A stretch of DNA of 64,000 nucleotides from Telmatactis stephensoni (GCA_029948255.1 JALIZF010001815.1:797418-861417), one strand, 5' to 3'; numbered from the stretch's first letter, positions 31,745 to 44,600 are shown. Notes: a model not told the origin generated them from the sequence alone. Numbers and translations are program-made.

Positions 31745-31886
31745 CAAAGACCACGACTGGCAAGTGTTGTGTGTTTCCATTCACTTACAAAGGTGTCAAA
31801 TGCTAGAAGTATACCAATGCAGCACATGAAAAACAGCTCGTTGCTATATACACTGAGGGAAAATCAGAACATGGGGAATATGCCAA
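31745..31886 (+). pseudogene. broken third FN2 exon of gene A
   Basis: The first half is normal (AKTTTGKCCVFPFTYKGVK) but is followed by C and an in-frame TAG. The second half, which should carry PWC and W-x-x-C, is replaced by sequence inverted from intron 1. A donor GTAAGT still follows. Confidence 0.75.
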
Positions 31887-33320
31887 GGTAAGTTGCTACG
31901 GAAAAGCGAAAATAAAAAAAATACCGATGCTGAGACGGAGCTGAAACTATGCGAAGTAAATTAAATTAATTAGAATTGCTTCATCTGCGTGAACGTTTTT
32001 TGTTGTTATATTTTATATTTTTGTTGCTATATTTAAAAACTTATGTGAAGATAATTCGATATGAAAGACAGGAATATAGCCAGCATAGTTCCTGACATTC
32101 AAAATGGCCGCTAGTTGGCTGTCACGTGATCTTACAAAGCCTCTATTGTGTGAAATATGCGCGCGGGGGCATACGTAATGTCGGCACAAGTTATTTCTGT
32201 GTTATGGCGTGCTGTTTGTTTCAAAATTTTGCAGCCGCATTTACTTATCCACAGAGATCAATTTCCTTCAAAAGATTTCTATAAAATGTCCCTGAAATAT
32301 TCCACGTAGATATACACCTGCGTACCTTTTGAAACCTTACAACCGTGCAATAAAAAACAATATATATCTTAATACAAAAACCGAGTTTTGCCGTGATATA
32401 CAAACTTTTCTACCCTGATATATGAACTTTACTGCCCTGATATATATCAACTTTTCTGCCGTAATATATATGAACTTTACTAGTCCCGTGATATATGAAC
32501 TTTTCTGCCTTGATATATGAACGTTTCTGCCTAAATACATTAACTTTTCTGCCTTGGTATATCAACTTTCCTGCGGTTATATATGAACTTTTCTGCCGTG
32601 ATATAGGAACATTACTTCTGTGATAAATGGACATATATCCCCCCGGGGGGGGACTCCATTGTAAATGGATCGGGTATGCTCGTCGGAAATTTTCAAAAAT
32701 ACCCCTAAAAGATACCGGAAAGAGTCGGACAATTTTTGCTGTGCATGATATTTTTTTTTATGTCCTTTGTGTCGGTGCAGGAATTTTTTTCCCACATGGT
32801 TTGCTTGCAGATTTTTTAGACATTTCGATTTTTACAGTGAAAGCAGCACAAATGTACACCTAAGTTCCATTTATTGTTTTTTCTTATTGTTATTGTTATT
32901 TAACAATATTAAGCTGCTTGCACGAATTTTTTTCTGGCACTTTTGCTGTGCACAATATTTTTTTCTTCGTTTAAGGCTTTGCTCGAATTTTTTCTTGGTT
33001 ATTGCCCAACCCCCCCATCAAAAATCTAATGGTCCGCCCCTTAAGTAAGGAAACGTAAATTATGCCATAGTTGTGATGACAGGATTTCCTTATGCACGTG
33101 TTACACCTTAATTCGTTTCATTACGTATTCAAATCATCGTCAAGTCACGTAAGGATAATTGTGACACTTGTACAAACATTTAATTTGCTACTGAAAAAAA
33201 ATCTAAACTTGAGCTGCTCACATCTGGAATCTTGTTTTTGTTAAAGTTGAAATCAGTTGCAGTGATTGCCGAAACCGGACGTGCAAATTCGCCTTCCCTT
33301 TCAGCATATGCTGATGTTTA
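31887..33320. other. intergenic between FN2 genes A and B; duplicated 5' flank
   Basis: Holds the shared 5' block (about 32060-32330), a TGATATATGAACTTTTCTGCC minisatellite (about 32370-32625) and a truncated family 2 MITE (32637-32725). A block at 33040-33180 is duplicated at 39880-40000. Confidence 0.7.
32370..32625. repeat. minisatellite, unit about 20-22 bp (TGATATATGAACTTTTCTGCC)
   Basis: About a dozen diverged units. The same repeat, longer, lies at the equivalent position upstream of gene C (39120-39745), so it moved with the duplicated block. Confidence 0.85.
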
Positions 33321-33469
33321 CAGCTATTTCCCTTTTCCTAAATTGGAAATAGCTTCAGCAATGTTTCATTTTATTGCATTGTAAGAAGTCTTACCCGATG
33401 TTTTCAAGTTAGTCGAAGCCCTTGCAGCTATTGAGGACCTTCAACAACGAAATCCCATCTGAGTTCAAA
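33321..33469 (+). other. putative non-coding first exon of FN2 gene B
   Basis: Closely matches C (40047-40198), D (46015-46164) and F (53590-53726): ACAGCTATTTCCCTTTTCC... GCAGCTATTGAGGACC... ending at donor TTCAAA|GTAAGC. Inferred 5' UTR. Confidence 0.55.
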
Positions 33470-35566
33470 GTAAGCACAAAATCTTTTATTCTGTAGAATG
33501 TTTAGTAACATCAGAAAAGGCTTTTCAAATACTTAGCTTTTAAGCGTTTACACGGGGTGTTTTCAAAGTTTGTGCCCTTGATTTTTTCATTTTGTTATTT
33601 TCGCTAGTTGAAAATTTCATGAAAATTCTTTAGATTCTTCTTCGCGCTCTGAATTTTTATTTGCAAGGTAGAAATTGTAGATGGCAAAATCTTATCGTTG
33701 ATCAACATCTGCCGAAACAATGAAGAAGGACTAAAACCTAATTTGTCAAAGGTCTTTGCGCAACAAAAATGTTGATAAGATACACCTTACACATGCTTTC
33801 AGTAGAACTAAGTTATTGTTAAAGTGTGCCTAACCCGGCCCCTGTTATGTCCAATTTTGATAAAAAGTCCGACCATTTCGGACAACGTCTACGATAAAAT
33901 TACTCGACTTGAATTAATTCCAAAGCTTTAACACAATTTTAAACATCTGCAAAAAGGGCTTTGGGCTTCCTGTGGTGGCACACCTGAGAATATATGGGAA
34001 CTTGGTTGACTAATTCGATCGATGAAGTGATGTAGATTTGAATACACTTTGAATTTCACTCAAAGCTGCTGAAAACCGATATTTCGTATTTGTAGGGGGA
34101 AAACGCCCAGCGCTAGCAAAAGCTGCAATTCCTAAGAGTCTGAAGTCGGAGTAAACTGAAATTTCCGCCTGGGTAGACGTCACACCTCTTTAATTGTACT
34201 GCAATATAAACTTTTGAAACGTACAAAGGAGTCTGACGTCTATCTAGACGTTTTTTGAAAGTGTTCCATGGAACTCCAAACTTTAAAATTGTGTAAAAAA
34301 TTCGGAATTCATTCAAATCGCGTAATTTTTTCGTGCAACTCATAATAAATACTCCAACTTTTCGTCAAAATGGAAAATAACAGGAGGTTAGGTGCACTTT
34401 AACATGCTCGGGCATGTTAAATTATCTTCTGCAATCAATTGGCTGCATTATGAAATTCTTGGCTATAGTGATTACCAAGTATTTGGCTTTATTTAGCATG
34501 GTAATTTCATATTTTGCAAACGATTTCTCCTGTTTTCTACCCCAATAATTACTAGAACTGCGACCTTCCCCCCACCAGTGAATGAGTCTCAATGCTTTTT
34601 CATTAGAAAGCGCTGTTTTTTTTGTTTGTTTGTTTGTTTGGTTGGTTGTTTATTTTTTTTTTGTCTGGGGAATTGGTCCCTTGATGAGAATACAAGCTTT
34701 TTTTGCTTCGTGGTTTTGCTCTACCACAATTGCAATAATGAATTCTGTTCAAATTTTGAACTATGTTATTTTTTTCATCTACAAATTATATCTTGCAAAT
34801 AATTGTGCGCAGCACTTTAATGAAGTAGACTTGCATTTCTTAAAATGTTGTTTTCTGTAACATTATTCGTCAGCGAAAAATCACGAACTAAACTTTCCGT
34901 GTCAACACGCACATCAAACGACAAAGCCAGCAATATGCAAATCAATTTTCAGACCCCAAAATAAACGCATTTGCAGACAATTTGTATGCATGCTCCAATT
35001 ACGTTTTTTTTGTGTGTGTGTGAGGGGGGGGGGGGGGGGGGGGGCTTTCACGTGACGTCATCCAAAAACGTACATGCTTCATATAGGTCGCTTAAAGTTG
35101 AGTATTTTGTATGTTGTTTATATCCATAACAGAAATTGTTCCTTAATAATTGAGCTATTTCCGGTTTTTTTTACAAGGATATACATTGATTTTACTCAGG
35201 GATGTGAAATCCGCTGATATTTTGATGACCCGTAGAGTGACACCAACCACGAAGTGCCAAACACTTTTTACTGAAGCATGAGCACTTAAAATATCAATAT
35301 CTTTGCAACAAAAACTCGTTTCAATTCAAAATTTTGCAGAGTTACATAGTATTATACACAGTATTATTTGCTCTTTTGAGTGAATGACATTTGATTTCAC
35401 TCAGGGCTCTGGAAAATTTTCAGTGACGTAAGTGAAAGCCAAGAATTGAAAGTGGTCTATTGGAATATCGGGATAAAAGAGCACCGCTTACCCCAATATG
35501 GCATCAGTAAGAATTTTGTGACATATTATCTTTCAGGTTTTCAGTAACTGGTATTTAGTTGTTGCT
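33470..35566. other. long first intron of gene B, paralogous to that of C
   Basis: Segments at 33590-33770, 34440-34560 and 34580-34990 match 40300-40500, 40540-40640 and 40680-41460. The part at 33780-34430 has no match in C and shows no gene. A G run of about 20 lies near 35025. Confidence 0.6.
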
Positions 35567-37190
35567 ATGGCTACTTCTATGTTGTTTGTCATCATGGTTG
35601 CCTTAGGAACGGTCTCCTTTATTCAAGGTAATGGTTGCTTTGGTAAAAAAAGTAAAAAAAATAATGATGATGATGATGATAATTTGAAACATTTTAATGA
35701 TTTAATGTATTTTTTTCTTTCAATTTATTTGAGGTTGTGCCGTAAAGACCACTGCAGACAACTGTTGTATGTTCCCATTCACTTACAAAGGCGTCACATA
35801 CTACAAGTGTACACGTAAAAATCATGACCAACCATGGTGCTCACTTACTTCTGTCTACAAAGGGCAATGGGGAAATTGTGTACCTGGTTAGTTGTTACTA
35901 TATAGTCCTCACCTTCCTTCCTTCCTTCCTTCCTTCCTTCCTTCCTTCCTTCCTTCCTCTGATCTCTTTTCTCTTAGCTTTATTGAAAATTCAGTAATGT
36001 TGTTTCTATTTATTTCAGGTTGTGTTGAAAGGACCACATCCGGGAAGTGTTGTAAGTTCCCATTCATTTACAAAGGTGTCACATACTACAAGTGTACCAC
36101 TAAAGGCCACAACAAACCATGGTGCTCACTTACTTCAGTCTACAAGGGGAAATGGGGACATTGTGCAGGTTAGTTGTTACTATAATTCTTCCTTCCTTCC
36201 TTCCTTCCTTCCCTTATTCCTCCCTTCCATCCAATCTTCGCTCCTTCTACCTTTCTTTCTTTTATTCAAAAGTCGCTAATGTGTTGTTTCAATTTATTTA
36301 AGGTTGTGCCGTAAAGACCACAGGTGACCATTGTTGTATGTTCCCATTCATTTACAAAGGTGTCACATACTACAAGTGTACAACAGTAAAGCACAACAGA
36401 CCATGGTGCTCACTTACTTCTGTCTACAAGGGGAAGTGGGGAAATTGTGCAGCTGGTTAGTTCTTACTGTACTATAGTCCTGGCCTTAACTTCCTTCCTT
36501 CCTTCCTTCCTTCGAATTCCTTTCGTCCTTCCTTCCTTCCTTCCTCCCTCCCTATTTCTTCCTTCCTTCCCATCTTTGTTAGGCTGCCTTAATTCCTTCT
36601 TTCCTCTCTTCCTTCCTTCCAGGCTTCCATCTATCCATCTATCCTTCCCTCCTTCACTTGTTCCTTCGTTCCTTCCTTCGTTCCTTCCTTCCTTCCTTCC
36701 TTCGATCCTTCTTCATTCCTAAGTTACCTTCTTCTTCATTCTCTTTATTGATCAAAGGAGGTAATGTTTTGTTTCATTTGATTTCAGGTTGTGCCGTAAG
36801 GAAGACCACATGGGGCAAGTGTTGTGTGTTCCCATTCACTTACAAAGGTGTCAAATACTACAACTGTACACGTAAAAACCACAGCAGACCTTGGTGCTCC
36901 CTTACTTCCGTCTACAGGGGGAAATGGGGAAATTGCCAATGTAAGTTTAGAATGCGCCTTATTGTCGATGTTAATTCTGCATTGCTAGTGACTAAATTGA
37001 TTATATTTATTTGAACGTTGCGTAGGTTAGGATATAATTGACTTCTATAGATTTCTTATAGATGAAGCGCTAGCAGTAATGTTGTATATTATCAATATAT
37101 TTTATACATATAATTGCTTGTATTTTTATCTACATTGTGCCAAAGCAACACTTGATTTGAGTAATGTTGTTTTTTATCTTTTCTGCAGAA
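35567..37190 (+). CDS. FN2 gene B: secreted protein with four FN2 domains, about 223 aa
   Basis: Exons: signal 35567-35627 (MATSMLFVIMVALGTVSF), FN2 exons 35734-35886, 36019-36168, 36303-36455 and 36788-36940, then the last exon from 37189. All FN2 exons are 150 or 153 nt, phase 1 at both ends. Each carries six Cys: C near the start, CC before xFPFxYKG, then YYxC, PWC and WGxC. Introns 2-4 are TTCC arrays. The last FN2 exon ends CAA T and the last exon starts AA, so splicing makes TAA and the acidic tail seen in gene C is not read. The product is predicted to be extracellular; its binding partner is unknown. Near-identical repeats suggest ongoing exchange with genes C and E. Confidence 0.75.
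35915..35956. repeat. TTCC microsatellite in FN2 intron
   Basis: Short pure TTCC array; similar pyrimidine arrays occupy most introns between FN2 exons in genes B, C and E (for example 36186-36250, 36490-36720). Confidence 0.9.
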
Positions 37191-37330
37191 ACCATTGACG
37201 AAGGATCGCAAAGCACTGACTTTAAACATGAAATAACTTAGAATCCATAGTTAAGCATGTAGTTAAAAATGTTAAATGTTGAATGCACCGGCCACTTAAG
37301 TAAAATATATATTGTTAAATCTAAAATAAA
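37189..37330 (+). terminator. gene B terminal exon and poly(A) signal
   Basis: After TTCTGCAG the exon reads AAACCATTGACGAAGGATCG..., homologous to the C-terminal exon of gene C. AATAAA lies at 37325-37330. Confidence 0.65.
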
Positions 37331-38544
37331 TAAAGGCTAAGGACTTGATTAAAGCTTTAAAACTATAAATTCAACGTTTTCGACTGGAATTCATCTTCAG
37401 GAATATGCTATAGTGTTCGAGAACTAGCAATTTTAGTTTTGAGTAATTATCAGTGGGGAAACTTGTGCAGTGAAGCACTCCGTTTTGTTTGGAAATGGGA
37501 TTCTTTGTTTTGATAATTAGCCCTTCTATCGAGTTTTCCTCCTGTTTTTCATTTAAGAGAACACAGTATTTTCCAAGGAATTAAAATATCCAACGTAGTA
37601 TATGTGCATGTTCGTGTGGTGCAGGCCATGTGTGAGGAACTCTGAGGAAAATGGAGGTTCGAAAATCGGAACATTTCAGTAAACACAGGTCAAAACTCCA
37701 AGCCAAGCATCTCAAGAAAAATCCAAGCCATAGTTTCCTTTGGAAATCATTGTGTTCCCCATTCTCATGATCAGTTTGTCCTCCATTGGTCAGCGAAGTT
37801 ACATTTATAGCGTAAGAATCTCCCTCTTTCGCAATTCCCCTTAGAGGACCCCTAGCTCCTGCAACCGTCATAAGCATCATTATATTTAGTATTATTTTTC
37901 AATTTATTTTTGGAAAATATCCCTTTAGACTTGATTGTTTTAGCTGAGGTGCGGTATAGTCCTGATGAAGGTGAAAGTTCATCATAACTTTTATATGTCT
38001 GGCTCTTTTTGGAATCAACGGCATGGCGACAAGTGCAGGCCGCGTAGCAAGCGCGGGGAAAGAAAGAGGTTGTTTGGGATGCCTGTGTTACCAAAAACGG
38101 GGATTACACAGCAATCCCAATCCAACTTTCTCCCTCTTCTCTCAAAGAAACGCAGCAACTCATCATCATTCTAAAAATAGCAACAAATATTCCTCGTGTG
38201 GGGTACGGTTCTCTTATCCTAATACAAAAGAAATATTTATCTCGAACTTTAAATTGCTATTTGGTTCTTTCATAGAACAGTTTTCGTATGACATTACACA
38301 AAAAATGTGAAATTTGTGAAATATAATGATTTATAATGATTTCTGCTGTAAAATACAAGAAACTTTATATCTGTTAAGTTAAAACAGCATTTTTTGACCA
38401 GCACAGCCACTTAAGATAACTAAAAAAGCTCAGTTTGTACAGGAGTGATCTTTCGCCTGTAACGTCATCGTACAAAGCGTTTGTTGTGTAAATGATCGGG
38501 CATGCGTAATGCCGCGCAAGTTATTTCTGAAATCTTGTTCTCTT

Positions 38545-38987
38545 AAGGCCAATTTACACGGTGCAATTTTCTCAGCAACTTGGCTCGCAACGGCGTTGCG
38601 AAACAAGTTGCTGGAGGATTGCACAGTGTAACAGGGGTTGTCTCGCAATGCTTTTTTGTTGCGCGTAGCGTTGCATGAAGAAGAACTCGGGTCTGCTTTT
38701 CGCAACGCATTGCAGCAACTTGCAATGCCATTGCACAGTGTATCACCCCTCCAGAAACTTTCCTCACAATTTCCTCGCAAGTTTTCTACGAGCGCATGCG
38801 CAATTTCTCATTTCGCTCTGAGGAGCGATCTTGAATCTCGCTCCCGGCTTGCCTCGGCCAAAAATATTGCATGTTGCTGGCCGGAAAATTGCACAGTGTA
38901 ACAGCGCCATAATTTTCTCTGCAACTTGTTTTGCAACGCCGTTGTGAGGCAAGTTGCTGAGAAAATTGTACAGTGTAATAGCGCCTT
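38545..38987. mobile_element. MITE, AAGGC-N-AATTTACACGG ends
   Basis: Inverted ends AAGGCCAATTTACACGGTGC and TACAGTGTAATAGCGCCTT, rich in GCAACTTGC. It occupies the same relative position as the element at 53290-53504 in the paralogous flank of gene E/F. Confidence 0.7.
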
Positions 38988-39119
38988 TACTTATCCACAG
39001 ACCAATTTCCTTCAAAAGATTTTTATAAAATTTCCCTGAAATATAATATTCCACGTAGATATATACCTACGTACCTTTTGAAACCTTACAACCATGATAT
39101 AAAAAAACAATATCTTAAT

Positions 39120-39745
39120 ACAAAAACCGAGTTTTGCTGTGATATACAAACTTGTCTACCCTGATATATCAACTTTACTGCCCTGATATATATCACTGAA
39201 CTTTTCTGCCGTGATATATATGAACTTTACTAGACCCGTGACATGAACTTTTGTGCCTTAAAATATGAACGTTTCTGCCTTGACATATTAACTTTTCTGC
39301 CCTCACTGATATGTGAATTTTTTTGTCGTGATATATGAACTTTACAAGTGCCGTGATATCAGATGAACAAGATGAACTTTTCTGCCGTGATATATGAAGC
39401 TTCCTACCTTGATATAAAAACCTCAAAGCCGTGATATGTGAACATAGTTAATCATGTTAATAACTATGATGTGAACTTTTCTGCCTTGATTGATATATCA
39501 ACTTTTCTGCCTTGATATACAAACTTTTCTGCCGTGATATATGAACTTTTTTGCCGTGACATATCAACATTTCTAGTTTTTCTGCCTTGGTATATCAACT
39601 TTCCTGCGGTGATATATGAACTTTTCTGCCGTGATATATCAACTTAACTTTAATATCCTGCCCTGATATATGAACTTTCCTGCCGTGATATATCAACTTT
39701 CCTATCGCGCGTGATATATATCACCGCAGGAAAGTTGATATACCA
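39120..39745. repeat. minisatellite, TGATATATGAACTTTTCTGCC units
   Basis: About 600 bp of diverged 20-22 bp units. The final part (39715-39755) is inverted relative to the rest. Confidence 0.85.
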
Positions 39746-40046
39746 AGGCAGAAGGGTTAAGAACGAGTAGGGAATTTAGGATTTAGGAAATGCGTAATAC
39801 TATATTACATAGCATATTTTCGTTCAGAAAAAAGGCATGCTTGTTATACTGATCTACCTAAAATATATTAAATTATCTTTTAAGTAAGGAAACGTAAATT
39901 ATGCCATAGTTGTGATAACAGGATTTCCTAATGCACGTATTACACCTAATTCGTTTCATTACGTATTCAAATCATCGTCAAGTCACATAAGGATAATTGT
40001 TGTCGTCATTGAAGCCGGACGTGCATTTTAAATTCGACTTCCCTTT

Positions 40047-40198
40047 CAGCAGCGATTTCCTTTTTCCTAAATTGGTATTAGCTTCAGCAATGTTTCATTT
40101 TATTGCATTGTAAGAAGTCATACCAGATGTTTTCAAGTTAGTCGAAGCCCTTGCAGCTATTGAGGACCTTCAACAGCGAAATCCCAACTGAGTTCAAA
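40047..40198 (+). other. putative non-coding first exon of FN2 gene C
   Basis: Matches the B, D and F first exons; donor TTCAAA|GTAAGC at 40198/40199. Confidence 0.55.
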
Positions 40199-40941
40199 GT
40201 AAGCACAAAATCTTTTATTCTGTGGAATGTTTAGTAACATCAGAAAAAGGTTCTCACCTACTTTTGAGCATTTACACAGAATTTTTCGAAAGCTGGTGCC
40301 CTTGATTTTTTCATTTTGTTATTTTCACTAATTGAAAATTTCATGAAAATTCTTTCGATTCCTCCTCGCGCTCTGAATTTTTATTTGCTGAAGGTAGAAA
40401 TTGTAGATGGCAAAATCTTATCGTTGATCAAAATCTGCCAAAACAATGAAGAAGGACTAAAACCTAATTTGTCAAAGGTTTTTTTGCGCAACAAAAATAT
40501 AAGGAGTACCCCTTTCGAATTTACCTTTGCCTGCATGATGACATTCTTGGCTATAGTGATTCTCAAGTATTTGACTTTGTTTACCCTTTCATATTTTGCA
40601 AGCAATTTCTCCAGTTTTCTACCCAAATAATTACTAGAACTGGGACCTTTCCCCCACCAGTGAAAATGTGCCAGAGTTTGCTTTCTCCATGCTTTTTCTT
40701 TAGAAAGTGCTGTTTTGTTTGTTTGTTTGTTTGTTTTTTATCTGGGGAGTTGATAGGTCTCTCGATGAGAATACAAGCTATTTTTGCTCCGTGATTTTGA
40801 CCTTTAATACGACAATTGCAATAATGAATTCTGTTCAAATTTTGAAGTATGTTATTGTCCATCTCCAAATTATATCTTGTAAATAATTGTGCGCAGCACC
40901 GTAAGGGAAGGCAGACTTGCATTTCTAGATCTTGAAATGTT

Positions 40942-41283
40942 TTTATTTATTTATTTAGGAATTCAGATACAAATACATATGTATATACTCATACAGGGCC
41001 CTAGACAATAGGACTCAGGGTCCCCTGCTAGGCCTAGTGCCAGCCCAACCCCAACACATTTCCAGACAATCCCAACCCCTAAATCCTATTATAAATAAAC
41101 TAGATATCGGTGCACATATACAAGATATCACGACTACCCTATAAAACTATGACAAAATTGGATAACGAAAGCTTAACAGGAACACAGAGCGAGAGTTTTA
41201 CCTGACATCTACTACACTTGGGACAAATAATCTTGTAAAACCTTATATTATCTTGATCACATACTAAGTTTAAACTAAGTTTA
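40942..41283. mobile_element. retroelement-like insertion in gene C intron 1
   Basis: Gene B lacks this segment at the paralogous site (near 34846). It is flanked by AAATGTT at 40935-40941 and 41284-41290, a 7-bp target duplication. It begins TTTATTTATTTATTTAGG, so on the minus strand it ends in an AAATAAATAAA tail. No coding region recognised. Confidence 0.6.
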
Positions 41284-41637
41284 AATGTTGTTTTCTGTAA
41301 CATTATTCGTGAGCGAAAAATCACAAACTGAACTTTCCGTGTCAACTCGCAAACCAAACGACAAAGCCTGCAATATGCAAATCAATGGAAATGAGTTTCA
41401 GACCCCACCCCAAAATAAACGCATGCGCAGACAATTTGTATGCATGCTCCAATTTCGATTTCCCCATTGTTAGACCGCAGCCTCGTTTTGAATTTCTTTG
41501 TGCGTGGTCACTCAATAAATATATTGAAAGTGGTCTATTGGAATATCGGAAATAAAGAGCACTCCATATCTGTTGTCATAAGAATTTTGTGACATGTTAT
41601 CTTTCAGGTTTTCTGTAACTGGTTTTTAGGTGTTGCC

Positions 41638-44600
41638 ATGGCTACTTCTTTGGTGTTCGTCATCATGGTTGCCTTAGGAACGGTCTCCTTTTCTCAAGGT
41701 AATGGTTGTTTTGGTAAAAATGATGATGATGATGATGATGATGATTTGAAACATTTTAATGATTAAACATTATCGAAAGCATAAATCGTGACCCACCTCT
41801 CAAAAGTGAAATTAATCAGCTATGAAAATCGATCCCTTCCTTGCTTCCTTCCCCTCCTTTTTTTCTTTCCTGTATTCCTTCCTTTTCCTCGATCGTTTCC
41901 CTCCCTCCCTCCCTCCGTCCCTCTCTTCCTTCTTCCTTCCTTCCTTCTTGAAAATAGCTAATGTGTTGTTTCAATTACCTTTAGGTTGTGCCGTTAAGAC
42001 GACGTCTGGCAAGTGCTGTGTGTTTCCATTCACTTACAAGCATGTTACATACTACAAGTGTACGACAATTAACCACAACAGACCATGGTGCTCCCTTACT
42101 TCTGACTACAAGGGGAAATGGGGAAACTGTGCAGGTTAGTTGCTACTATTGTTCTTCCTTCTTTCCTCCTCCCTCTCTCCCTCTCTCCCTCCCTCTCTCC
42201 CTTTCTCCCTTCCTTCCTTCTTCTTTTTCCTTCCTTCCTTCTGATCGATTGTTTCTTTCCTTACTTACTCCCTTCTTCTTTTCTTTCCTCTATTCAAAAC
42301 TCGCCAATGTGTTGTCTTAATTTCAGGTTGTGCCATAAAGACCACCGTTGGCAACTGCTGTGTGTTCCCATTCATTTACAAAGGTGTCAAATACTACAAG
42401 TGTACAACAGTAAAGCACAACAGACCATGGTGCTCCCTTACTTCTGTCTACAAGGGGCAGTGGGGAAATTGTGCAGGTTAGTTGTTATTATAGCCCTTCC
42501 TTCCTTCCTTCCTTCCTTCCTTCCTTCCTTCCTTTCTTCCCTCCTTCCTTCCTATATTTGTTCATTACATCTTTACTTCTTTGCTCCTTCTTTGCTCCTA
42601 TATTGCTCTCTTTTCCTTTCTTTTATTCAAGGATAGTAGATATCATTTTGTTTCAATTTAATTTTAGATTGTGCCGTAAAGAAGACCACAGCTGGCAAGT
42701 GTTGTGTTTTCCCATTCATTTACAAAGGCGTCAAATATTACAAGTGTACAACTAAAAACTATCACGAACCTTGGTGCTCACTTACTTCTGTCTACAAAGG
42801 GAAATGGGGAAATTGTACAGGTTAGATGTTACTATAGTCCTTTCTTCCTTTCGTCCTTTCTCTCCTCCTTCCTTCCTTCTTTCATCCATTCTTTCATTGA
42901 AAAGTTGGTATTAATTAATGTGTTGTTTAAATAAATTTCAGCTTGTTCCATGAAGACCACGTCTGGCAAATGTTGTGTATTCCCATTCACTTACAAAGGT
43001 GTTACATACAACAAGTGTACCACAGTAAAGCACAACAGACCATGGTGCTCACTTACATCTGTTTACAAGGGGAAATGGGGAAATTGTGCAGGTTAGTGTT
43101 CCTAATCCTTCCCTCCCTCTATTCCTTCCTTTCTCCCTTCCTTAATTCCTTTCTTGCATCCATCCATCCTTTCTTCCTTCTTTCTATCTTTTCGTCCTTC
43201 CTTAATTCCTTCCTTCCCTGCTTCCTTCAACTATGCAAGGATGGCGAGAGGTCACAAGTTCGATCCCCAGTCCCGACCTTTTATCCTAGTTTCGACTTTT
43301 TTCTATTCAGTGCAGCTTTAGTTAGATTTAAATTTCCTTAAAACGGAGCACTGATGAAGAGAGAGAGGAGGGGGGAGGGGGTAAAATGAGCACAAGCTCA
43401 GCTCGGCCTCAAGTTTATCAGTCTACGACTGTTACGAGCTACCGACGTTAATTAAGATTACCTTTACATTTTTTACCTTTTTCCTTTCTTCCTTCTTTCT
43501 TATCTTCCTTTCTTCCTCCTTTCCTTCCTTCCCTTTCTTAGATTATTACCCCCTCCCCCTTCTTCCGTCCTTTCTTTTATCTAAGTGTTAGTATGTTACT
43601 CTAATAAATTTCAGGCTGTTCCATAAAGACCTCGAATGGCAACTGCTGTGTGTTCCCATTCACTTACAAAGGCGTCAAATACTACAAGTGTACAACAGTA
43701 AAGCACAACAGACCATGGTGTTCACTCACTTCTGTCTATAAGGGACAGTGGGGCAATTGTGCAGGTTATTTTTTTGCTTTAGTCCTGCCTTCCTTTTTTC
43801 CTTCCTTCCTTCTTTCTTTCCTCCCTTCCTTCCCTCCTTCCCTCCTTCCTTCCTTCATTCGTTCATTACATCCTTCCTTCTATATTTCTTTCTTTCTTGT
43901 TGTTTCCTTTTCTTTTCTCTTCAGTTATTAAAAACGATAGACGTGTTATTATAATTAATTGTAGATTGTGCCGTAAAGACCACAGCTGGCAAGTGTTGTG
44001 TGTTCCCATTCACCTACAAAGGCGTCAAATACTACAAGTGTACAACAAAAGGTCATAACCAACCATGGTGCTCACTTACCTCTGTTTACAAGAAGCAATG
44101 GGGAAATTGTCAAAGTTAGTTCACGCCAATCGTCATTAGTGTTCATTATGAGTTCGAAAAATTAAAATTCTTGTTCTTATTTGATTAGTTTCAGTTCACC
44201 TATGTTCTTAAAGTACGACACCAAAGACATGTTTAGAAAGGTACGTAGGTGAGGATTAATGAAGTAAACCCTTGAAGAAGAATGAATTACGTACCAATGC
44301 AATATACTAAAACACAAGCAACCATTTATGTGGGGTAAATTTGGCTTATAATTTTCCTTTTCATGTGGGGTTATCACTTGCAAGACATACTTTGTTGGTT
44401 GCGAGACGCAACGTGTTAAAAACGTATTGCGCATACTCGGAAGTTTTCATTTTTTTCTCCTAAAACTTCGCTTTAGTTGTTCTCTTTCCCTGGTCAAATT
44501 ACATGAGAAGTTCGCATGATGCACGGAAGATGAGTCAGCGTACGTTTTTGTAAACACGAACACGTCCATGAATTCCCGCCGAATTTTGAGCATGCGCAAT

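Larger units (their letters stand above)
37331..40046. other. intergenic between FN2 genes B and C; duplicated flanks
   Basis: 37340-38530 is closely repeated downstream of gene E (52270-53285). Small open frames inside (about 37965-38310) are shared by both copies and look repeat-derived; I do not call them genes. It also contains the MITE at 38545-38987, the minisatellite at 39120-39745, and a block (39880-40000) shared with 33040-33180. Confidence 0.65.

Noticed and set aside
37965..38310. Overlapping small ORFs also present at 52677-53042
   Set aside because: Shared only because the flank is duplicated; the frames differ between copies and have no domain.
43235..43280. Possible tRNA gene (AAGTTCGATCCCC)
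   Set aside because: No cloverleaf can be formed; better explained as a fragment of the SINE also present at 20.7 kb.
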